Shown: piece by piece, positions 5,794-16,700 of the stretch
Position numbering within the stretch: the stretch's first letter is position 1
Layout: the number at the start of each line of letters is the position of its first letter
Assembly: GCA_036897485.1 (NCBI GenBank)
Contig: JAYMTF010001696.1
Span: 1-21,823 of the forward strand
Origin: Pelargonium nanum
Taxonomy: Eukaryota > Streptophyta > Magnoliopsida > Geraniales > Geraniaceae
Length of the DNA stretch: 21,823 nt
Direction: 5' to 3'
Translations under genes and position numbers: made by a program
Notes under the pieces: generated by a model
Told to the model about the DNA's origin: nothing
Databases searched by the model: none
What the model saw: only the letters and a program-made list of their open reading frames with translations

Positions 5794-8671
5794 ATGGCTT
5801 TGAAGCTGAAACTGCTCTCTCCTCTGTGTCAACCAAACACCAAGCTCTTCACTTTCCCGTCGACCAACCCGAGACCCATTTCACGCCCTCCCTCCCTCTT
5901 CCTGGGTCGATCGAAAAGTCTCATTTTTTCGCTTCCACGAGGAAGAAAAATGGTGGTCAAGGCCTGCGTGAAAGTGGAGGAGAAGAATGTTCCGGAGACT
6001 TCTGGAAGCGAGTGGGGGAAGGTTTCTGCAGTGTTGTTTGACATGGATGGAGTGCTCTGCAACAGTGAAGAGTCTTCCAGAATGGCCGGAGTCGACGTTT
6101 TTGCCGAGATGGGTGTGGAAGTTACTGTCGATGATTTTGTGCCTTTCATGGGAACTGGTAAATATTTTGAACCCAACTGTTCAAATGTGTTGATTAGTGA
6201 TTCACTTGATAAGTATTGTTTGTGAGCAAATGTGTTGATTAGTGCTTGTTTACTCTGTCTGAGGATATGCACATGTTGAAACCCAAAATGTGTTTAGCAT
6301 TTTAAAGGAAAATGGTTAGCATGGATCATCCATTAAATGAGGATCTAAACTGAATTAAAGGAGAATCTTCATATGACAGTCATCATGTTAACCATGGGGA
6401 CAAGGACAACATGGTCCTATGATCACCATTTCCTTAACATATATTATAACTATTCAAATTGAGTTTCTTGTATAACGTGTTTGTAAGTAGTAACAATTCC
6501 ATGGACCTGTGTCCTACATTTTGATATGCACTGTTTTGACATGAAAACTTTGCTTTTCCCCCCCTCTGTTTGGGACTTCTATACGCAATGTACCAGGTGA
6601 AGCTAATTTCTTAGGGGGTGTAGCTTCTGTTAAGGGAGTTAAGGATTTCAATCCTGAAGAAGCGAAGAAGAGGTTCTTTGAGATATATCTAGATAAGGTT
6701 ATTGTCTCTATCATACTATTTATAATTTTGTTTGGACATGTCATATGATGAGTATAGATGTTCATGCAGTGTTACTTTTACTTCTGAAATTGTCTATAGT
6801 TCTTAAAATTTCTCCACCTCTTGTAGTATGCCAAACCAAATTCTGGAATAGGATTCCCTGGTGCTCTTGAGCTCATTACTGAGGTATGTAGTCCCATGAA
6901 CAACAAGAGACATAAATTAAGTGTCATGTTGGTGTACTTAGTGATCATTAGATAATTCGATTCCACTGCAATACTGCATTACAGTGTAAAAGCAAAGGCC
7001 TGAAAGTTGCTGTTGCATCTAGTGCTGATCGTATCAAGGTTGATGCAAACTTAGCAGCTGCTGGTTTACCATTGTCATTGTAAGTTAATGCGATCATTTG
7101 CTTTGTTTCTGTAGTTCATGAATTGCATCAACTATCTCTGTATCCACCATATAATTTTTATTTCCTTCACAATTTGCTACGATGATCACTAAGATGCAAA
7201 TCATGCAACGAGGGTTTGTGTTACCATAATCAAAATTTTGACCATTCGTAATTCAAATTGAATTCTGGTTAGTCTTCAAGTGAATTTTGTACTATCGAAT
7301 ATTGAACTCACGGCACTAAAGTTGTTACCAATTATGGAAGGAGTATGTTTAGGAAAAAATCGGTTGCTCTGTTTGTTTTGTCTAATTTTCAGCTTTTGTG
7401 ATAAAATTCAAATATCCTTCTCGAGCCACCGTTCGTAGTCAAATATAATCAATGTTACATGGCTGAGAGAGAAATCAACCCTCCCATATAATTGTCATGC
7501 ATGGTAAGTTATTGTCAAGCACATTTTAGAAGGATTATGGTAAAAAAGTAAGTTAAAATAGAGATATAAAAAAAGATTAACTGTATAGGTCTAATTATGA
7601 TCTGTGACACGTCATTGGTCATGAGATTTTATTTTCAGTTTGAACAACTTTTATCATTTTAGGAGACAGTAAAAATAGTGTAATATTACAAGATAAGCTG
7701 AAAAAAGCATTATAGTATTTAAATGTGCATACTGATGTTTCCTCAAATTCCTGAGTGCTGCATGTGTATAACTATAACATTAAGTGCAGTAATCCAAGAG
7801 AAAGAATTGGGGGCCAAAAACTAAATCTTTACCCAAATGTTTTTTTTTTTGAGATCCGACTTATTAAATCGGACTTTTTGGTTCCTGTTATTTAGTTAGT
7901 TTCTGTTTATCAGGTTTGATGCTATTGTATCAGCAGATGCTTTTGAGAATCTGAAACCTGCTCCTGATATCTTTTTGGCAGCATCAAGGATATTAGATGT
8001 GCCACCGAGTGAGGTATATAGCGTATTCTGCAATTTAAAGTTGTTATCGGCATCAGTAGTGAGTAATAATATAGTTTGGACTTTGAGTTGCTTTACATCA
8101 CTGACTTTGTGATAGTTGTTGTAGTTTTCCTGTTTTTTGCAACTCCTTTCTGAAAATATAAATTTCTTAGATTTAGTGCAAGAAAAGGTCAGAATAGATA
8201 AAATTAATTTTTATACTTGCATCTCTATTGAAGACTATAGAGTAAATGATTTACTTTTAGTAATATATAATTCTCCAGGTGTTCAACAAATATTGTCAAA
8301 TAAGTTGCTCAATCACTTTTTACCACCTATCTTTTGTTTTTCAATATTTATACCCTAGTTTTCTACTTAAAGAAGTTTTCCGATGCTTGTATGGGCATTC
8401 TGTTTGTGCTTTTCAGATAAGTTATCTCTAATTTTCTTTTTCCAGCTCTTCAGTCATTTGTGTTGGGGAACTTCCACAGAGAATTGATGATTGTTTTACT
8501 CGGAAATTTTCAATTTTGAAAAACTACAATAAAATATAAATTTTACTTGTACTTATTCCATGACATCAATATTTTGTATTATTGGAAGTAATTCATGTGT
8601 ATTTTCTCTTAGTGTATTGTTATTGAAGATGCACTAGCTGGAGTGCAGGCAGCAAATGCTGCTCAGATGAG
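5794..8671 (+). other. SOQ1: SOQ1 exons 1-6: transit peptide and HAD hydrolase domain
   Basis: Residues 1 to about 57 are Ser/Pro/Arg-rich with almost no acidic residues and end V-V-K-A-C, a plausible stromal processing site. The HAD-like domain spans about residues 76-260. Motif I is D-M-D-G-V-L at 83-88 (nucleophile Asp83, acid/base Asp85), motif II has Ser186/Ser187 in V-A-S-S-A-D, motif III has Lys220 in N-L-K-P-A-P, and motif IV is I-E-D-A at 243-246. All catalytic positions are present, so the domain could be active as a phosphatase of the beta-phosphoglucomutase-like group; the substrate is not shown by sequence. Confidence 0.9.
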
Positions 8672-10756
8672 GTAACTGTCTACATGATGTCAGTCAAATA
8701 TCCATGGTAAATTGATTCATATGCTCATGTCTATTTGTGAGAATGGTTTGAATTTGTGTCAAATCATACTGAATCTTAGGATCCTTTTATTCTGCAGAAA
8801 ATGATTTCCGATGGGCAAAAGTGTTGTGTATGAAAACATTTCCAAAAACATTGTTTGCTGACCACCATATATGATTGGCTCTGGGAAATTTTCCAAAATG
8901 TCGTTATATAAAATTTTATGAATAGACTTTCCTGACTAAGAGATACTTTCCATGATATGCCAAACAGCAGAAAACATGTAAAGTTTTTCTTCTTTTTTTT
9001 CTCTCTAAGTTATTTTCCATGAAACAAAAGATGTCCTAGATGGATTTCTTTACTTTTTTCCTTATATTGCATGTTTGCATAGTCATATAGGTTTATGTGT
9101 TTTTATCTTTTTTGTTGCTCTCTTCTTCCTCCTTCCCTCTTCCTTTTTGGATCTCCTGATCCTGGATATACTTTGGTTGTGTTAAATTTTAATATTGAGC
9201 TACATATGATGGCTTCCTCTTCCACTACTAAAAGGTCAACCTTGTTTGTAGGGTTCACTTGCACCTTTATAGATAGCTCATTTCTTTCATATTTAATTCA
9301 GGCGGGACTTTATTTCATCACCACTTTCATTAAGTTGAGAAGTGACCATTTCTGTTGCTTGCAGATGTATTGCTGTAACAACTACATTGTCAGAAGATAC
9401 GTTGAACACAGCTGGTCCATCGCTAATCAGAAATGAGATAGGAAGTGTTTCACTTGATGATATTCTCAGTGGTGGTTCAGGTTCCCATAGTATGTAGTCT
9501 TGGGAAATTGCTACATATATCTTTTTGTACGATCAATTATGTAGAATGGCGAACCTACAATCTTGTCATGTTTTGAGAACTTATAAGACCTTTTCTTGTG
9601 TAATGCGGACCATATGTATGGATTTTTTTCTCTCTCTAATGCTTAAGTGCACCATTTATCTCAATAAATTGCTTTTACTATCTTTGGCATTTTAAGTGAG
9701 ATGTTGCATTTAATAGTTTTGACACTAAGTAATTAAGAATGTCTTAATTTCTGTTTCAATCTTTTTCTGGTTTTTGCTGAATATTTTCTGGCTCAATGAA
9801 CTCTGATTAAAACATATTGCAGCAGGTGAGAAGAGAATAGAGGAAACTCAGGTTCTTAATAGTTCTCCACAAACTTCACCAGTAAACCCAAAAGAAAGAA
9901 CAAATAATGGGACAATGCTGGATACAATTGCTATCACTAAGGAGGTTTCCTCAAATGGGGGGTAAGTTTTATACTGTGAATTCTGTATTTTGTCTGTTCT
10001 TCTCACTGAATTGTCTTATTAGATGTTGTTTAGTTCATTTACTGGAATATTTTTGGTCTATATCTGTCCCCAAACTAATAAAACTGTAATGTAAGTCTAC
10101 ATATAGGATTGCTACTTAAATGTCTTGGATGATTGACATTATAAGATTGCAAATTTCTTATTATCTGAAGCTGTATCTAATTGGAAGCAAAAGACCAAAT
10201 GCTGAGATTTTTCAGTAAGGCAAAGGCAAAGCAATGAAAAATACAAAAATATAATATTGGTCTGGGGAAGATCAAAATAGAAATATGTCCCTCGTTGAAT
10301 GTGAATGATGATTGGATTAAGATAATAACTTGATAAATAATACTCCCTCCGTCCCTAAATGAGTGTCCTGTTTGAGTTGAATTTTTGTCCCAAAATAAGT
10401 GTCTTGTTTCCTTATTTAGGAAGTTAGTTATGCATGAAATATCAATAATGTCCCTATAATTAGTTAGTTAGTATCCTTTGAGTTTGATTGAACACATGTT
10501 CATGGGGATGGTAGAGTAAATATACAACACTAACTAACTTCTTAATTTTTCTCAACATAAAAAGGAGGACACTTATTTTGGAACGGAGGGAGTAATAATT
10601 ATTATTATATTAAACTGGACATTCTTACATAATACTTTTAACTGTAGTATTATCATGTAAATTGTTGTATTTGAACTTTTATTTATAGACTACATGAAAG
10701 AGAGAATATAGTAAGAATGGCAGGCTACCACTTCGCATTCACAACTGCTTTTTATG

Positions 10757-10787
<31 letters not shown>

Positions 10788-13700
10788 ACGTCTTAACCTT
10801 GTTAATGAAGAACAAAATCCTAAATTTTATTAGAATAATTAGCTAGGAAATAACTGCAATACAATGGAACTGCAAGGAAACCCAGAATAATAATCTCATT
10901 GTTCTCTGGATTATCCATTTACATATTATCCCTTCTGATCTAACCTATATTTCCTTGATGTACTGGATCATATGATGCTCTAATCTCCCATTATATGATG
11001 TCAGCTCATTAAGTAAAACTTTACTGTTACCAATATGCATACTGAAATCTTCTTGAACCCCTCAATCCTTAAGTTTATATGCTGGTTATGGTCCATTGCT
11101 ATAGTATCTTGTTTAAATGTTACAAATATATGGAGCACTGCTACTTTTAGGAATTAATTCGTATGAAGGGTTCATGTGGGGTACCAGAGAATTAGATCTG
11201 GGAGACATGGGTAAGAAAGCACACAACTAATTTTGTTCTAATAACAGAATAGAGCTTTAAAGTTAACAGCTCTGGACCCCCTAGTGATGGAAAATATATT
11301 CACTTTTATCGTATTTTGGAGTGTAATTTCTAAGGATCTGGATTTCAGAGTATATCCTTATTTATGTCATATAGTTAGTATTTGTAACCCAATTTCATTT
11401 CCGATAAAATGAAGAGTCTTTTTCTAACATCATCAGTTCAGTGTGAGGTTGCAGAAATAATTTATTGACAGGTTGCAGGGTTCTCGGCGAGATGTATTGA
11501 GATATGGAAGTCTGGCAATTGCTTTATCTTGTCTTGCCTTTACTATCTCAAATTGGAAGGTATAACTGAATAAGCAGATACATTCAGAAGGATATATTGA
11601 TTAAATTTATCCTGATTTCATCTTTTGAGTGAATGAAGATATATGATAATGTTTAATCTCGTTATCATTTCAATCCAGTAATATACATGTGATTTCAATG
11701 CCTTGCAGGCTATGCAATATACATCTCCTAAAGCTATTTGGAATCTGTTTTTTGGAGTCAACCGTCCATCTTTTGGGGACAATGGTACTGGTACATGTCC
11801 TGGAATATAGTAGGAAGTCCTGCCAAATAGACAGTAAAAGTCACTATCTAACAGTCTTTTAATGGTTGTAGGTGAATCACGAAATGAGAGAATCAAACAA
11901 TTTGTGAACTATATCTCTGATCTGGAAACCAAGTTAGTTCAAGTTTTTCATCTTCTTCCTTTTTACTTCAGTACTAGTAACATATTTATGTAATGGCTTC
12001 CTAGGAAATTTATGCTTAATCTTTTTTGCGTGTTTCAACTTTCACCGTGTAAGGGGAAGTGCTCCAATTGTGCCAGAATTCCCTTCAAAACTTGATTGGC
12101 TGAATACGGCTCCCCTTCAGTTTCGCAGGGTAACTACCATAAACTTGAATTTCTATGATATATGTATACATCACAAAAGTGATCTGCATTGATTATGGCC
12201 TTGTTAGTGATGCATAGATTATCTTTATTTCTAACAATAAACTTAGAACTAACAAACTTTTAGTCTCCATGAGTTTCTAATATTTAAGTATTTAACGTAG
12301 TGCAATTATCTAAACCAATCACAAGCACACAGCGGTAATTATTACATAAGATTTAAAAATAATGCTTTAAAAAAGATTACTAAAAGAGCACTATTTAGTA
12401 TGACTAACCTTCTGGGTAGTTGCATCTCCTTACACCTTTAGCTACCAAGCAGTCTGTGTTTAAAATAAGCTCCTGACGTGCAAGGCGCATAGTTGAGCCT
12501 CAAAAACCTTGAGGCGAGGCGACTTCACAGCGGCACACTGCTGTAATGGAGGGGCAGTTCACAGTTCAAAATTCAAAATCTCCATTTATGGTTATAAATG
12601 CTTATGGCTTTAATTATGGAAAATTATTATGCCGACTTTTCATATTTCCAAGTCCCATTGACAATACCAAAATGAATTTGTCTTGTGAATTGAGATCTTT
12701 AATACGAAAACTTCCATTTTAGGGTTTCATAAATTGGGTTCTTTATATATTTTTATATTATTTGTTCACTCACTTTTATGCAACTTTTGCTATTTTGAAG
12801 GTAAAAATAATAATATTAAATTACTAAACATGAGTCCCAATGAACCTTAACCTGTGCATGAGTTGGAGAGGTAAGATAAATCCAATAAGGAAAACATATG
12901 CTAACACCAACAACATAAGCAAACTACATTCAAATTTAAAAACAAAGGAAGAACAAGCATTAAAGCAAAGATTTATTTTCTAATAATTATTTACATATTC
13001 AGATGATATGGCTTTTAGTTTTGTCTTCTCAATAGTTATTTACATATTTTGGTAATTGTTGAAGTGGATAAAGTCCCACATTGTATAATTATGGAAAAAA
13101 AAGTGAGCTATACAATATATAAAGGTGCAAGCTAAACCCTACTTGATCTTTTATTATGGAAGCCAAGCCATTATATGTAGCCTAATTATTGAAGTTTCAC
13201 ATGTTATCAGAGCATGTTTTGATCCTGATGTGTTGAAGTTAATACCTACAAGTGAGGGGAGTTCCAATTTAAAAGGTCTCCAATTGTGCACGTGTTGAGT
13301 CCACTGATAAAAAGAAAATGTGAGGCTTGCACGTGAGGGAGAGAGTTGAAGTGAGTGAAGTCTCACATTGGATAAATATGAAAGAAATGATCTATATATA
13401 ACGGTGCAAGTCAAACCCTACTATTAAGGTTGACATTTTAGTATGCAAGCCCAAGCCTTTATATGATGCCCAATTATTGAAATTTCAAAGTAATGCTTAT
13501 GTTTATATTTATAATATTTTAAATTATACTTTTAAAGTTGCCTCACTTCATTGAAAACCGCGCCTCACCGTGCGGCCCGCGCCTAGGCTCTAGTAGATTC
13601 TAGCGCCTCCAATGCTCCTCGCACTTTTTAAAATACTTCAAGCAATAAAATGCTAGTCGTTCCTAAGGTGAAATGTGTTTAAACTATAGCCCCGCTGGAG

Positions 13701-16700
13701 CTTTATAGGTGAAAGTTAGAGGAAAATTTATATGGTCAACAGTTTATTAGTGTGCAAATGATAATGAGGGAAAAATACTTAGCTTCTATTTGTGAGCGCT
13801 CTTTTTCAGACTAGCTGCAAACTCACGGGTTCTATCAGGGGGGTTATTTGTGGTAAAAGCTTGCAACACACCTCCCCATTTTTCTCTCAAAAGTGCTTTT
13901 TGAGACTCTTAAGAGCTTAGAGAAGCATATCTTGCAGACTTGCTTCTTGCTATGGCATTGATCTTCTATAATTGCTACTCCATCAGATGATAGAAAATAT
14001 TCAATTTAATACTAGAAATGTCTTACTTTCGGAAAGTTACTTTCATTTTATTATGCAATAAAAAGAACTAATTTTTAGTGAAATCAGAAGTATGATATTA
14101 GCTTTACTTATGAAATGTTCCAACTTTACTGGGCAGGATCTCAAAGGAAAAGTGGTTGTACTGGATTTTTGGACCTATTGCTGTATCAATTGCATGCATG
14201 TGCTGCCAGATCTAGAGTATCTGGAGAAGAAGTACAAAGATATGCCGGTAACATCCTTTTTCTTCATTCAGATATCTAAAATTCCCGTTCTGTAAATATC
14301 ATATCCTCGTTAGCTGGCTTATACTTTTATTGAATTGCTGATAATGAAGTTAATCAACTTTATGAGCTCTGATGTCATATTTTTCTTTTATTATAAACAT
14401 GATTACGACCTTAGGTCAATCTTTGATTTCTAATCATCACAAAAGATACAAGTATAGCATAGGCAACTTGTTTAGACTCTTAATGGCCTCACACAGAGAA
14501 TTGTGCTGCTTCCAAGCTCTTTCTGGAGGGTGTCAATGATTTCCTTCTTCCACTGTGCTCTTGCTTCAGCCATTACCCGTGGCACAATGTTGGAATATAG
14601 AGTATTCAGGATCACATAGACTATTCTAAACGTGTTGCTTATGGAAAATCTTCTAGTGATATATTAAATGCTTGGCATCAGAGGCCAGTGAGGGTATGGT
14701 ATAACTAAATATTTTGAAGTGGGTGATAAAGTTGGATATTGGAAAAATATAAGATTAAGAAGTGGCTTACAAAGGTGGAAGACCAAACCCTACTAATAAG
14801 GTTGACATTTTAGTAGTGGAAGGGCAAACCATTATATGTAGCCCATTATTAAAATTTAACATGATATCAAAGTTGGTTATGATCCACGCCTGGGCTTGAT
14901 TGTGTTCCCTCCTCCTGTGGTCTCCGACCCACTTGCAAAAGGACATGCCTGAAGTGGTTCACGTGTAGAAGAAAAATACTTGCATGTGAGGGGAGTGCCG
15001 ATTTAAAAATGCCCCCGATTGGGCACGTGTCGAACCCACCAATAAAAGAAAAATGTGAGGCTTGAACGTGAGGGGAGTGTTGAAGTGTGTGATAAAGTCT
15101 CACATTGAAAAAATGTTAGATTGTAGAGTTGTTTGTAGTCAAAGCTTCATGTAATGAATCTTTGCTTGTGAAGTTTGCTTGTGTTCCAGGCCTACTGCTT
15201 GCTATTTTAGTTAATTGATTGCACAAATTTTGAAACTATGGTTCCAGACGTAGTTGTTTATATGAGTTTATTTTGTCCAGTTCACTGTTGTTGGAGTGCA
15301 CTCTGCAAAGTTTGATAATGAGAAAGATTTGGAAGCCATTCGAAGTGCTGTTTTGCGCTATGACATCACTCACCCAGTAAGTCTAATGTTTGAAACTTTA
15401 TTTAAGCAAAAGTTTGATTTTCAATGAAGTATTTGCCTTTTATTTATGCAAGTGTTGGGTAATAAGCTGTCTTTTGTCACAGGATTGATCATCTTTCTCT
15501 CCCTTCATTTGGATTTGGGTATAACAAGAGCTAGAATACTTTTGACAATTATAATGATTGGAATCTGGAAATAATTTGCATTGATCTGAATGATGTCCTT
15601 TCTTATTGCTCCACTTAATATAAAATACAGCCTTGAATGATGTGTTAACAATGTATAGGCTCACCAACTAAAGTACCAGTTACTTGTGCATGCGTGGTTC
15701 TATCTTTCTTGTCATGGTGTTTCTCAAATGCTACATAGGTAACAGAATAGGTTAGGCTAATTTTGTAGTTGGCATATTATGTGAGATGATCATTAGATGA
15801 ATTACAAATTCTGAGTTATACCTGTTCTAGTTATATTGGTCCCCTTGCCATCTGAAGATGAACATTACTTGTGATGTATCTAGTTGAGCCATTCTTTCTG
15901 GCCGGGCCCGTATTTGGCAAAAGCACACATCGTCACTAAGAAAATGGTTATTGTTAAGTGATCCCACATCGGTAAAATAAAATGTGAATGAGCTAAATAT
16001 AATGGTAGTAGCCAAACCCTACTAACGAGGTTGACCTTTTATTAGTGGAAGCCCAAGCCATTATGTGTAGCCCATTATCAAATTTCACAGTTATCAATTA
16101 TCATACAAAACAATATAGTACACACATGCACACAAAACAATAGGTAAATCAGATGATGTCTCATTCAGACATTTCTTTTTCTCACACGACACATGATGCA
16201 ATCCCTCAAAAACTCCTATAATTTGCCCTATTTATGAGTTAACGTTAAAAGCATACGATGCCACCTTTTACTCATTCTTTTCTTCCCGTTTTCTCATTTT
16301 CATTTCCGATTCTTGGCAGAATAAACATTACCTTGTTATTGTTGTACTTATGGAGGATTAGTTTTCGTCTTCAATTTTCTAATTTAAAGTTGAGCTTTAT
16401 ATCATATAATATTGTTGTCCCTTCCCTCTTAATATAGGTGGTAAATGATGGAGACATGTACCTTTGGCGAGAGCTCGGTGTAAACTCGTGGCCTACATTT
16501 GCTATTGTCGGCCCCAATGGTAAGCTCCTTGCTCAACTATCAGGCGAAGGCCGCCGGAAGGTACTGACGAGTTCCTCTGGCTTTTTTTACAGATATGTTA
16601 AGACTCTGCCTTTCTATATATTGAATGTAATGTTGTTATGCTGATATGTGACACAACGACTGTCTACATTCATTTATCTCAGAATAATTAACTTCATTTG

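Larger units (their letters stand above)
9365..11559 (+). other. SOQ1: SOQ1 exons 7-9: variable linker and transmembrane segment
   Basis: Exon 7 ends the HAD domain and exon 8 encodes a hydrophilic, poorly conserved linker rich in Glu, Asn, Ser and Thr. Exon 9 encodes [16 protein letters not shown] followed by S-C-L-A-F-T-I, a single membrane helix at about residues 359-373. The two Arg residues before it fit a stromal N-terminal side, with everything downstream in the thylakoid lumen, as known for SOQ1. Confidence 0.85.
11709..16560 (+). other. SOQ1: SOQ1 exons 10-15: thioredoxin-like (TlpA-type) domain
   Basis: The conserved lead-in [13 protein letters not shown] ends in exon 12. Exon 13 carries [10 protein letters not shown] at residues 458-467; Cys463 and Cys466 form the redox C-x-x-C. 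Exon 15 contains S-W-P-T-F with the cis-proline at 535. Both features expected of an active thioredoxin fold are intact. In Arabidopsis this lumenal site is needed for SOQ1 function (established knowledge); here only the residues are seen. Confidence 0.9.

Noticed and set aside
5829..6272. A 147-residue minus-strand open frame over SOQ1 exon 1
   Set aside because: It is the antisense of a well-conserved exon and extends into intron 1; no independent gene features are present.
9095..9436. A 113-residue plus-strand open frame across the intron 6/exon 7 junction
   Set aside because: It runs through intron in a different frame from the conserved exon 7 sequence, which has a clear acceptor at 9364.
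12459..13635. TTTAAAATA pair as a proven 9-bp target duplication (MULE-type)
   Set aside because: The word is AT-only and likely to recur by chance in this intron, and the adjoining ends align only partly; kept only as a candidate border.
14867..15103. A 78-residue minus-strand open frame in intron 13
   Set aside because: It falls within the TRIM internal region and reflects its GC-richer sequence; no known protein features are present.
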